From CAZJYI01 sp964550025 (lineage in GTDB: Bacteria > Verrucomicrobiota > Kiritimatiellia > UBA8416 > CAYOBW01), in contig CAZJYI010000011.1 of NCBI GenBank assembly GCA_964550025.1, positions 57,319-121,318 on the forward strand: DNA of 64,000 bases. Direction: 5' to 3'. Shown piece by piece: positions 42,996 through 52,200 of this stretch. Numbering within the stretch: position 1 is the stretch's first letter; each line of letters begins with the position of its first letter. The notes under the pieces were generated by a model. That model was not told where the DNA came from. It worked only from the letters and a program-made list of their open reading frames with translations, and did no database searches. A program made the translations under genes and the position numbers.

Positions 42996-43200
42996 CCGCA
43001 CGAAAAGGCTACGAGATCCGGGCATCCCCCGTAGGACGGTGCTCCCGCGCCGTCTTCGTGGCAGAGCGAGGAGGCAGAGAAGAGACAGTTGTGGTACTCC
43101 ATTCCATTTCTCTCTCCGTTTCTGCCTCCGTGCTGCCTCCATGGACGGCGCGGAGCACCGTCCTACTTCGCGTTCGCACCCACAGCCCCTTTTCGCGCGG
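42996..43200. repeat. 205-bp REPIN/MITE-like element, copy 2 (inverted)
   Basis: Same plan as 26009-26216 but in the opposite orientation: outer imperfect repeats CCGCACGAAAAGG and CCTTTTCGCGCGG; inner GTAG-headed inverted repeats at 43031-43054 and 43144-43166; GGAGGCAG/CTGCCTCC in the centre; flanking words GGATGCCC and GGGTGCGAACGC are shared with copy 1. It separates recC from recB, which in this operon are otherwise tightly packed. Confidence 0.8.
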
Positions 43201-43253
43201 AGTCTATCTGGCGGGTCGCTTTCCACCCCATCCGCGACCAAGGGGACGACAAC

Positions 43254-46200
43254 GTGAAACCGTTTGATCTCGACAGCTTTGACCTGAACCGGCACGCGGT
43301 GATCGAGGCGTCCGCCGGTACGGGCAAAACGTACACGCTGGAACGTCTCGTCGCCCGTCTCGTGCGTGACGAGGGCGTCGACATCAAGCGCATTCTCGTC
43401 GTCACTTTCACGGAGAAAGCCACCAGCGAGATGAAGCGGCGGATACGCGGCCATATTCGGGACGAGCTCCGGAACGAAGACGACCCGGTGCGCGGGGAAC
43501 GTCTCCAGGAAGCCCTGGACACGTTCGACCGTGCCGCGATCTACACGATTCACAGCTTTTGCCACCGCACTCTCACGCAATTCGCCTTCGAGAACGGGCA
43601 GCCGTTTGAACAGGAGCTCGACACGGGGCCGTCGCACTATGACGTCTGCTTCAACCGGCAACTGCGCACGCTCTGGCGGACCGTCCTGCTGCCGAAACTC
43701 GCGCATTCGCCCGAGCTGGCGGCAAAGGCCGTGGCGAAGGACTGCTGGGCCAAGATCGTCAAAGAGCTGGCCCGAAAAGTCCGGCGGGAGGAGCGGGTCG
43801 TTGCCCTGGAGACCTCCGGCGATTTCGAGGCATCGGCGTGCGCGCTGGACGCGGCACGCAGCTATCTTCAGGACACGCCGGCCGTCGCCGGCGCACCGGC
43901 CTCCGTTCCCGGAGACGCGCAGCTCGAGGCGGCATGCAAGCTGATCGCCGCCGAGAGGCTCCGGGCCGACGTCGAGGCCGCTAAACGCGACGGCGGTGTC
44001 ATTGACTACGACGACATGATAACCCTGGTCAATACCGCCCTCGGCGACGGCGACGACTCGAACCTCCTCGTGCGCTCGCTTCGACGCCGGTACAAGGTGG
44101 CGCTGGTTGACGAGTTCCAGGACACCGACCAGGAGCAGTGCAGCATCTTCCGCAAGATCTTCATGGGGAGCGACGGCGACCATCGCCTGATCGTTATCGG
44201 CGATCCCAAGCAGAGCATCTACGGCTGGCGAGGGGCCGACTTGGGCGCCTACTTCCAGGCCCGCCGCGCCATCGACGCGACCGCGCCGGGCGAGCGGCTG
44301 TTGTCCCTCGGGACCTGCTTCAGGGCGTTGCCCGGCATGATCGAGGCGCACAACGATCTCTTTTCCACGCGGGCCTGGTTCGGCGAGGACGCCATCGACT
44401 ACGCCCCTGTCGCCGCGCCGGCGCCGGACATGAGGCGCACGCGTCTGTATGCCGACGCGTCGGGGCGGGCGCCGTTCACGATCGTCGACATGGTCGGGGC
44501 CGTCGAGAAGTACGGGCAGGCAAGGTACGCGTTCGCGCGCTTCGTGAGCGAAGAGATCGAGAGGCTCCTCGCCGGGGGCGTCGAGATCGACGACGACGGT
44601 GAACGGCGTGCCCTGCGCTACGCGGACATTGCCGTGCTTGTGCGCTCCCGCAGGGAAGCGGAACCGGTCATGGCGAATCTGCGCAGGAGCGGCATTCCCT
44701 ACTCGCTATACAAGCAAGGCGGTGTATACCAATCCGCGGAAGCCGCGCAGTTGCTGTTCGTTCTCAAGGCGCTGGCCGCGCCCGACGACAGGCAGCGGTT
44801 CCGCAAGGCGCTGTTGTCCCGTTTCTTTGGTGTCGCGCTCGAGGAGTTGCACGACTACGATGGGATGGCCGTTCAGCATCCCGTCCGGCAGCTCTTTGCT
44901 TCCTGGGTAGGGCTCTGCCGACGGCGCGAGTGGCCGCGTCTGTTCCGTTCCCTCATGGCGGATACGGGGCTCATGTATCGCGAGGCACGCGAGGCCGATG
45001 GCGAGCGGCGTGTTACGAACTACCAGCAGGTGATAGAGGACCTGGTTGACGAGGCTTTCCGCCGCAACATGGATATCGTGGGCCTGGTGCAGCATTTCGA
45101 TCTGTGCTGTCGGGGGCAGGTCCGGCAGGAAGAGACGGCCAACCTGCACCGCAAGGAAACGGAGCTGCCCACGGTCAAGATTCTGACCATGCATGTCGCC
45201 AAGGGGCTCGAATTTCCCGTGGTTTTTGTCGCCGGGGGTTTCTCCAGCGGCGGCAGCGACGACTACTACACGTACCACGACGAAGAAGACCGGCGTGTCT
45301 TCGACCTTATCACCGGCAAGAAGGCCAATCCGGCCGGCAACCGGTTGCATACGGATGAGCGTCGCTCCGAGGACAAGCGCCTCTACTACGTTGCCGTGAC
45401 CCGCGCTCGATACAAGGTGTACGTCCCCCGCCTGGCGTGCTTCACCAAGAAGGGCAAAGTCAGCGTTCGTAGCGCCGGCCCCGTTACGACCGTCATCTAC
45501 AACGCCCTGCAGGAGGCGTGGCCGGAGGGCGGTGACGGTGCGCGGGTACGATGTGTTGGACTCGACGGGCGCGACCGCAACCCCGAGACTCCATGGGCTC
45601 CCGCGCTGGACGCCAGGGAAGGCGCGCAGGCCGTTTCCGCCGCCCCCGTTCCATTGCGCCTTCCGGATGCGGACGTGCTGTACCCGGAAGTGCCCGATTG
45701 CCACGGGCTCAAGACCGACCTCCACTCCTTCACCGGGCTCAAGAAGCGCTTGCACAGCCCTCCTGCCGATGCGGACGCCCGGCCGCCGGAGCCGCTGACG
45801 CGCTTCGGCGACGAAAGCCGCGAGGACGACGAGTTCGACACGGCCGCCGGTTCCGCGGGCGGCGTAGAAGCGGTTGTTCACGAGCTGCCGCCTGGCAGGC
45901 ACACCGGGCTGGTTCTGCACGAGGTGTTGGAGCTTCTCGACGGCCGGATCGTAGCCGCTGCCGAAGAACCGGGCGCTCTCCTGGCGGATGGCCGGACGTT
46001 GTCGCTGATGCAGCGGGCCCTGGCAAGGCACGGCATCTCGGAATCGCGCGAAGGCGACGACAGTTTCTACCTCAACGAAGTCGCGCGCCTCGCATGGACG
46101 GCCCTGTGCGTGCCCCTGGCGGCTCTCGGCAGCCGCCTGTGCGACGTGCCGCCGGAGCATCGGTGCAACGAGATTGAGTTCCATTTTCCGCCGAGGTGGC

Positions 46201-46757
46201 AAGTGGCGAGTGGCAAGTGGCAAAGGGCGGGGGGGCCGTCTTCGCCTGACGGCTCCGTCGTGGCAGGCAGGGGACAGGATGTCGAGGAGTCCTGCAGCCA
46301 GCGCCCAACACCCGACTCGCGACTCGCGACTCGCGACTCGCGGTTCTCGCCACTCGCCACCAGCCACTCGCCACCCGCCACCTACATCAAGGGCATCGTC
46401 GATGTGCTCGTGTATGCGAACGGCAGGTACTTTGTGTTGGATTGGAAGACCAATCGGCTGGATGAGTACGGCGAGCGGGCTGTGTCCCGGTCCATGGCGG
46501 AGTCGGGATACGATCTGCAGTATCAGCTCTACAGTGTTGCCCTGCTGCGCTGGCTTGCGGCGATCCACGGCGAGGATGCCGACCTGTCCGCGCTGTTTGG
46601 CGGAGTCTACTACCTCTACCTGCGCGGGATGGATATCACCGAACCGCAGCGGGGTGTCTTCTACCGCGAACCCGCGGCAGACGATCTGCGGCGCTGCCTG
46701 GCCGGCGTCAGCGACTTTTCGTCGATTGCGGTATCGGGGGGCGAGGTGCACCTGTGA
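43254..46757 (+). CDS. recB: Exonuclease V beta subunit RecB
   Basis: A 1167-residue UvrD-like helicase-nuclease; the GTG start at 43254 has AAGGGGACGAC upstream, and a longer frame would read through the repeat element. Helicase motifs: I ASAGTGKT (19-26), Ia VVTFTEKATSEMKRRI, II VALVDEFQDTDQEQCSIF, III VIGDPKQSIYGWRGAD, V KILTMHVAKGLEFPVVFVAG, VI DKRLYYVAVTRARYKVYV. The C-terminal RecB nuclease core is GIVDVLVYANGRYFVLDWKTNR. Immediately before it, residues about 980-1043 are encoded by a heptamer repeat with inverted arms, an in-frame insertion. Together with RecC and RecD it forms the RecBCD end-resection enzyme. Confidence 0.93.
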   Translation: MKPFDLDSFDLNRHAVIEASAGTGKTYTLERLVARLVRDEGVDIKRILVVTFTEKATSEMKRRIRGHIRDELRNEDDPVRGERLQEALDTFDRAAIYTIHSFCHRTLTQFAFENGQPFEQELDTGPSHYDVCFNRQLRTLWRTVLLPKLAHSPELAAKAVAKDCWAKIVKELARKVRREERVVALETSGDFEASACALDAARSYLQDTPAVAGAPASVPGDAQLEAACKLIAAERLRADVEAAKRDGGVIDYDDMITLVNTALGDGDDSNLLVRSLRRRYKVALVDEFQDTDQEQCSIFRKIFMGSDGDHRLIVIGDPKQSIYGWRGADLGAYFQARRAIDATAPGERLLSLGTCFRALPGMIEAHNDLFSTRAWFGEDAIDYAPVAAPAPDMRRTRLYADASGRAPFTIVDMVGAVEKYGQARYAFARFVSEEIERLLAGGVEIDDDGERRALRYADIAVLVRSRREAEPVMANLRRSGIPYSLYKQGGVYQSAEAAQLLFVLKALAAPDDRQRFRKALLSRFFGVALEELHDYDGMAVQHPVRQLFASWVGLCRRREWPRLFRSLMADTGLMYREAREADGERRVTNYQQVIEDLVDEAFRRNMDIVGLVQHFDLCCRGQVRQEETANLHRKETELPTVKILTMHVAKGLEFPVVFVAGGFSSGGSDDYYTYHDEEDRRVFDLITGKKANPAGNRLHTDERRSEDKRLYYVAVTRARYKVYVPRLACFTKKGKVSVRSAGPVTTVIYNALQEAWPEGGDGARVRCVGLDGRDRNPETPWAPALDAREGAQAVSAAPVPLRLPDADVLYPEVPDCHGLKTDLHSFTGLKKRLHSPPADADARPPEPLTRFGDESREDDEFDTAAGSAGGVEAVVHELPPGRHTGLVLHEVLELLDGRIVAAAEEPGALLADGRTLSLMQRALARHGISESREGDDSFYLNEVARLAWTALCVPLAALGSRLCDVPPEHRCNEIEFHFPPRWQVASGKWQRAGGPSSPDGSVVAGRGQDVEESCSQRPTPDSRLATRDSRFSPLATSHSPPATYIKGIVDVLVYANGRYFVLDWKTNRLDEYGERAVSRSMAESGYDLQYQLYSVALLRWLAAIHGEDADLSALFGGVYYLYLRGMDITEPQRGVFYREPAADDLRRCLAGVSDFSSIAVSGGEVHL
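46194..46383. repeat. Heptamer repeat inserted in-frame in recB
   Basis: Left arm 46194-46228: AGGTGGC, AAGTGGC, GAGTGGC, AAGTGGC, AAAGGGC. Right part 46314-46383: four GACTCGC, then GGTTCTC, GCCACTC, GCCACCA, GCCACTC, GCCACCC, GCCACCT. The GTGGC arm is complementary to the GCCAC arm. The whole unit is translated as low-complexity protein (VASGKWQR ... RLATRDSRFSPLATSHSPPA). Confidence 0.85.
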
Positions 46758-48865
46758 ATCAGGAAGTGACTTTGCAGACCCTGCGCGAACTGTGCGTCTT
46801 CGATACGGACGCCGGGGGCGGCGTGCGCGCTTTGTATGAGCGGTCGCTCGCCACGATGGCGTTGTCGGCGGCGGATTACCTTTGTATTCGCGACCTGCTT
46901 GCGCTGTCCGGATTGTCCGCCCGAGGCGAGTTGCATGCGCTGTTGCTGGTGATGTTCGACGCCGTGTCGGCCGGAAGCCTCTGCGTGAATGCCGAATCCG
47001 AGCCGCTGTCGGCCCGTCTTGCGCGCGTCGTGCCGTCGGATGAGGACGCCGCCGCGCTGTCCGCGAGAATCCGGCAGGGGCTCGAGACGGGAGCGTACGA
47101 TGCGCTGATCGCCGGTGATGCCGCGGCCTACATGCCGCTGCTATGGACGGGCAAGCACATCTACTTCCAGAAGTACTACCGCCACGCGGACAGACTGCGG
47201 GCGTCGCTGCGCGCCAGGTTGGCCTTGTCCCCGTTTGCCATGCCCGGCGATGCGCAGGAGATCTTCGATGACGTTCTGCGCGAGCACCCCGTGCAGTTCG
47301 GGGGGCGGCCGATTGAACTGAATCCGGGTCAGAAGTTGGCTCTGATGCTGGGGTTGCAGCAGCGGCTGCTCGTGGTGTCCGGAGGGCCGGGTACGGGCAA
47401 GACATCCATCGTGATTGCCCTGCTGCGTTGCCTGGTCCGGAGAGGGGGGGCGGCTGAGCGCATGCGCCTGGTGGCGCCGACGGGCCGTGCCGCCCGGCGC
47501 ATGGCCGACACGGTTCGGTCGGCGTTGGCGAGTATCGGCGAGCTCGATGCCGCGGACGCATCGCTTGGGGGCGTGGCGAGCAGCACGATCCATCGCCTGC
47601 TGCGCTATGATCCGTCTCGCAACACGTTTGTCCATCATGCCAACAACCGCCTGCAGCTCGATGTGTTGGTCGTGGACGAAGTCTCGATGGTGGACGTGGT
47701 GCTGATGGCAAGCCTGCTCGAGGCCGTGCCGGACGACGCCACGGTCATTCTGTTGGGCGACAAGGACCAGCTTCCGTCGGTGGATGCCGGCTGTGTCCTG
47801 GCCGACCTGATGCCTCGGGCCGGGCAGTCCGTTGTTTCGGCTCGGACGCGCGAGCAGGCCGGCCTGCTCCTCGGGGTCCCTGCGGACGACCTTCCCGCCG
47901 CCGCGGATACCGGCGACCCCATGAGTGATCACGTCGTAGTGCTGGCCGAAAGCTATCGTTCCGAGCAGAGCATTCTCGAAGTCGCCGGAGTTGTCAACGA
48001 TCCCGAGCTCGGCACCGTCCCGGACGCTCACGTTCCTCCTCTCGTGTTATCGAGGCCGCAAGGGAACGAGGGGCGCCCTTCGGTCGAATGGCCCGTGCCG
48101 GAATACGCGGGAGGGGTCGCGCGCTGTGCGGGCGGCGGGTGCCGCGCGCTCTGGGACGAAGCGCATTCGGCGGCGGACCACAAGGCCGTCCTGTCGTCGT
48201 GGGCTGCGCATCACTACGTGTCTGCGGGTCGCCGTTTTCCGGAGCGCGAAGGCCGGGAGACGTATTGCGAGACCTTGCGCGCGTTGCAGGAGTGCGACCT
48301 GAACGAGCCCAACTCGACTGAGCCCCGCGAATTGCTGGAGAACGCCTTTTCCTACCTGGACCAGGCGCGCATCCTGACGCTGGTGCGCCGGGGACTGCGC
48401 GGTTGCGAGGGGATCAATCGCCACCTCTGCGCCGAACTTCGGGAAGTGCTGGACCCCGCCGGTGAAGGCGGCGTTTTTGCCGGGGCCCCCGTTCTCGTCA
48501 CGCGCAACGACCCCATGCTGGAGTTGTTCAACGGGGACGTTGGCCTTTTCGTGAAGGGGCGCGACCACATGTACCGGGCGCTGTTCCGTTGCCGTGAGGG
48601 ATTCGCCGCTTTTCCTGCGAGCGCGCTGCCCCCGCACGAGCCGGCCTTCGCCATTACAATTCACAAGAGCCAGGGCTCGGAGTATGACCAGGTCCTGCTC
48701 GTGCTGCCCGCCGACGCGGGCAGCCGGCTGCTCACCCGCGAGATCCTCTACACGGGCCTGACCCGCGCGCGCTACCTGGCCGTCATCTGCGGTACTCGGG
48801 AGGTTCTGGACGCTGCCTCCAGCCGCGGCGTCGATCGCGAGTCGGGATTGGACCTGTGGGGCTGA
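46754..48865 (+). CDS. recD: Exonuclease V alpha subunit RecD
   Basis: A 703-residue SF1B helicase starting at GTG in a GTGA overlap with recB. The N-terminal domain (LCIRDLLALSGLSARGELHA) is followed by Walker A VVSGGPGTGKTSIVIALLRC (about 210-225), Ia RLVAPTGRAARRMADTV, STIHRLLRYDP, motif II VLVVDEVSMVDVVLM, III VILLGDKDQLPSVDAGCVLA, and C-terminal IV-VI AFAITIHKSQGSEYDQVLLV and LTREILYTGLTRARYLAVIC. It is the fast 5'-3' motor of RecBCD. Complete. Confidence 0.95.
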   Translation: MNQEVTLQTLRELCVFDTDAGGGVRALYERSLATMALSAADYLCIRDLLALSGLSARGELHALLLVMFDAVSAGSLCVNAESEPLSARLARVVPSDEDAAALSARIRQGLETGAYDALIAGDAAAYMPLLWTGKHIYFQKYYRHADRLRASLRARLALSPFAMPGDAQEIFDDVLREHPVQFGGRPIELNPGQKLALMLGLQQRLLVVSGGPGTGKTSIVIALLRCLVRRGGAAERMRLVAPTGRAARRMADTVRSALASIGELDAADASLGGVASSTIHRLLRYDPSRNTFVHHANNRLQLDVLVVDEVSMVDVVLMASLLEAVPDDATVILLGDKDQLPSVDAGCVLADLMPRAGQSVVSARTREQAGLLLGVPADDLPAAADTGDPMSDHVVVLAESYRSEQSILEVAGVVNDPELGTVPDAHVPPLVLSRPQGNEGRPSVEWPVPEYAGGVARCAGGGCRALWDEAHSAADHKAVLSSWAAHHYVSAGRRFPEREGRETYCETLRALQECDLNEPNSTEPRELLENAFSYLDQARILTLVRRGLRGCEGINRHLCAELREVLDPAGEGGVFAGAPVLVTRNDPMLELFNGDVGLFVKGRDHMYRALFRCREGFAAFPASALPPHEPAFAITIHKSQGSEYDQVLLVLPADAGSRLLTREILYTGLTRARYLAVICGTREVLDAASSRGVDRESGLDLWG

Positions 48866-48916
48866 TCGGCGCCCTTGTACTCGAGTTCCGCGGGTGTGCG
48901 TCTTTGGGGAGTGGAA

Positions 48917-49022
48917 ATATCGAATACTGAACGCTGAATATTGAAGGTTGAAGTGGGCGGCCCGTTTCAGGACGGGACCCACTTCGACATTCAGCATTCG
49001 AGATTCGTTATTCTGCGGTTTC
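48917..49022. repeat. Heptamer repeat, inverted arms with central hairpin
   Basis: Left arm 48917-48951: ATATCGA, ATACTGA, ACGCTGA, ATATTGA, AGGTTGA. Right arm 48986-49020: GACATTC, AGCATTC, GAGATTC, GTTATTC, TGCGGTT. The centre (GAAGTGGG...CCCACTTC) pairs perfectly. The right arm is homologous to 12705-12753. It lies in the 345-bp gap between recD and the M6 protease gene; the rest of that gap shows only a ribosome-binding site (GAGGGG) before the next start. Confidence 0.8.
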
Positions 49023-49210
49023 TCCCTTCCCGTCGCCAACATCGTACCCGCGCAGTCGCCATGCCCCGGGTCGTCTCAGAGAACGTCGCCGCAACAGAAC
49101 GGGTGCACGACAGAACCCTAACATTGCTTCTGCCGCCTACATCTGGTATCATATCCCCTCTTCGTTCAAACCTGTTCAATCGGAACCACAATCAACTGAG
49201 GGGTGTCAGC

Positions 49211-52200
49211 GTGGGTGAGGTGCATATTCGCGTCCTGTGGGCGCGTCTGTTTCGGGCATTGATTTGCGGCATGATCGTTGCGGGTGCGGTTGGCCGGGTG
49301 GACGCGGAGCCGTACTTCGGCAAGCGTGTGCAATACCGTCAACCCGACGGCGCCACGTTCACGGTGTTCCTCTGGGGGGACGAGTTCTTTGCCTACCAGG
49401 AGACGGAAGACGGGTACCTGGTCGTCCGCGACCCGGAGTCGCGCGAGTTCTGCTATGCGCGGGTGACGGCCGACGGCGCGGATATCGTCTCAACGGGTGT
49501 CCGCGTGGGTGCGGGAGTCCCCGCGGGGCTGGCCAGGCGGCAACGCCTTGCCCGGGGAGGGGCGTTTCAGAAGAGCCTGCCGTTGCGGACATTGATGAGG
49601 GTGGACGAACGCGGACGGCCCTTACCGGACCCGACACGGCCGCCGCCACCTCCCGGGCCGCCGTCGTTCACAACCACGGGGCAGCGGGTAGGCCTCGTTC
49701 TGCTGGCTTCGTTCCCCGACCGCCCGCAGGACATCACCATATCGCGGTCCGAGATCGACGCCTATTGCAACGATCCCAGCTACACCAATTTCAGCAACGC
49801 CACTTCGGTCTACGGCTACTTCCACATCCAGTCCAACGGAGAGCTTGAGTACAACTGCATCGTCACGGCCTATTTTACCGCGGCGAACAACCGGGACTAC
49901 TACACCGATCCGGCCATCTCCTACGGCACGCGAGCCAGAGAACTGATCAAAGAGGGTTTGGCTGTCCTGGACGCCGCCGGCTTCGATTGCACCGAATGCG
50001 ACGCCGACGGGAACAACATTATCGACGGCGTCAACTGCTTCTATGCCGGGAACCGCGCCAACGGTTGGGCCGAGGGCCTCTGGCCGCACAAGTCCTCTAC
50101 GTCGTGGTCCGGCTTTCCGCCGCACGGCCTGGCATCCGGCTTTCAGTACCAGATCACGGATATCCGCGACGAGCTGTCGCTGGGGACCTTCTGTCACGAG
50201 AACGGTCACATGCTGTGCGGCTATCCGGATCTCTACTCATACAACGGCAACGCCGCCCGCATTGCCAACTACTCGATCATGGCCAGCAGCGGCAGCAAGC
50301 ACCCCGTCAACATCGATCCATATCTGAAGATGCACTCGGGCTGGGCGGATATTGTAGACCTCGACAGCAGCAGCCACCAATGGTGTGGTGTGCAGGTGGA
50401 CCGCAACTACTTCTATCGCTATCGCAACCCCGACGAGAGTCGGGAGTACTTCCTGTTGGAGGTTCGCGACAATGTCGGCTACGAGGGACCGTACGGCGGC
50501 GCCTCAGGCAACGTGAACCCGACCGCCGGGCTCGTCGTCTACCACGCGCGCGAACACGGGCGGAACACCTACTCTTCCATCTTCACGGCCGACAACCCCA
50601 CGTGCGACTACAGCACGCCCTACGAGTTGATGGTCGTCGAAGCCAATCCCGCCGCCGCGGTGACGCCGTGGTACGATGACCCGACCCCCAATTCCAATGA
50701 CGCCCTGCACTCGGGAGGCGTCGACGAGTTGTCCGATGCGACAACCCCCGCACTCAAGTTCTGGACCGCCTCCGGCAGAACCAGCAATTCGTTCATGCAC
50801 GTCCATTCCATCAGCGCAGCGGACAGCAATATGACCTTTATCGTCGGCACCGGCACGCCCGGCGGCTCGCCCGCGATCGGTCTGACTGCGACGGCGCTCA
50901 CGCCGAGCGCGGACCTGGGGACGGACGCCGCCTCGCAGGCGTTCGGGGTCTACAATGCGGCCGGCGGCACGCTCTCGTACACCGTCGGTGATGATGCCGG
51001 CTGGCTGAGCGTGTCCCCCGCTTCCGGGACCGCGACCGGCGAGGTGGACCAGATTGCCGTCGACTACAGCACGAGCAGCCTGACATCGGGGACATACAAC
51101 GCCACCATTACCGTGACCGACGCAGGCGCAAGCAACTCGCCGCAGACCATTCCCGTCACGCTGACCGTGCACGGGGCTCCGGCCATTGCGGTGTCCCCGG
51201 GCTCCCTCAACGAGACGGTCGCTCCGGGCGTGTCCACGCAGGTGTTCATCGAGGTCAGCAATGCCGGCGGCGGCACCATGGACTACACAATCAGCGAAAG
51301 CCTGGACTGGCTGAGCCTTGACGGTACGGGGGGGACCGTGGCTGCCGAGCTGGACCGGATCGCGGTGACCTTTGACGACAGGATGCCCTCGGGAACCTAC
51401 AACGGCAGCATTCAGGTCACCTCCACCACGGCCACGAATTCTCCGCGGAGCATCAGTGTCACGTTTACGGTCACGGGCAACACGAAGCTGTTCGTTACGG
51501 CGCCGGACGGTGGCGAGACGCTCCACACCGGATCGCCCGCGGACATCACCTGGAATGCGTCCCCGTCGGTGACCGGCAACATGCGGATCGAGCTTCTGAA
51601 GGGCGGTTCCCTGCACACGACGTTGGTGGCGAACACGGCCAACGATGGGGTGTACGCGTGGACCCCGTCCCAGCTCATCGGGGACTCAGATTTCCGCATC
51701 CGCATCACCAACCTGGACGACGGGGGCGTGACAGACGACAGTGATGCGGACTTCAGCATTCGAACGGCCATCGTGGACGACAACTTGGATAGCGATCCGG
51801 GGTACGCGGTCGACAGCCCCTGGCAGTACGCCGTGCCCGGAGCGGGCAACGACAACGGCGGGCCAACCACGGCCTACACCGGCACGCACATCTACGACAC
51901 GAACCCCAACGGCGCGGTCTGGAGCACGTGCTATCTCACCACGCCGGCTTTCGACTGCTCCAGCTACCGGGACACATCGCTGAGCTTCGCAGGCCAGTTC
52001 TCCTTCTACAACGGGTACGACGCAACCGTGCAGATCTCGACGGACGGCGCCAGCTGGAGCAATCTCTACTACATATCGGGCTCCAACCGTGAAACGTCCT
52101 GGCAGATGCACAACTACGACATATCGAGCTTCGCCGACGGCGAGCCGACGATCTACATCCGTTGGGGGCACATCGAGACCACGGGCGGCGGCAACTGGAG

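Noticed and set aside
43089..43253. N-terminal extension of RecB
   Set aside because: It would translate the palindromic element; the GTG at 43254 has a ribosome-binding site and begins the conserved sequence.
44706..47711. 1001-codon minus-strand frame opposite recB/recD
   Set aside because: Low-complexity Arg/Pro-rich translation, no domain, covered by two clear plus-strand genes.
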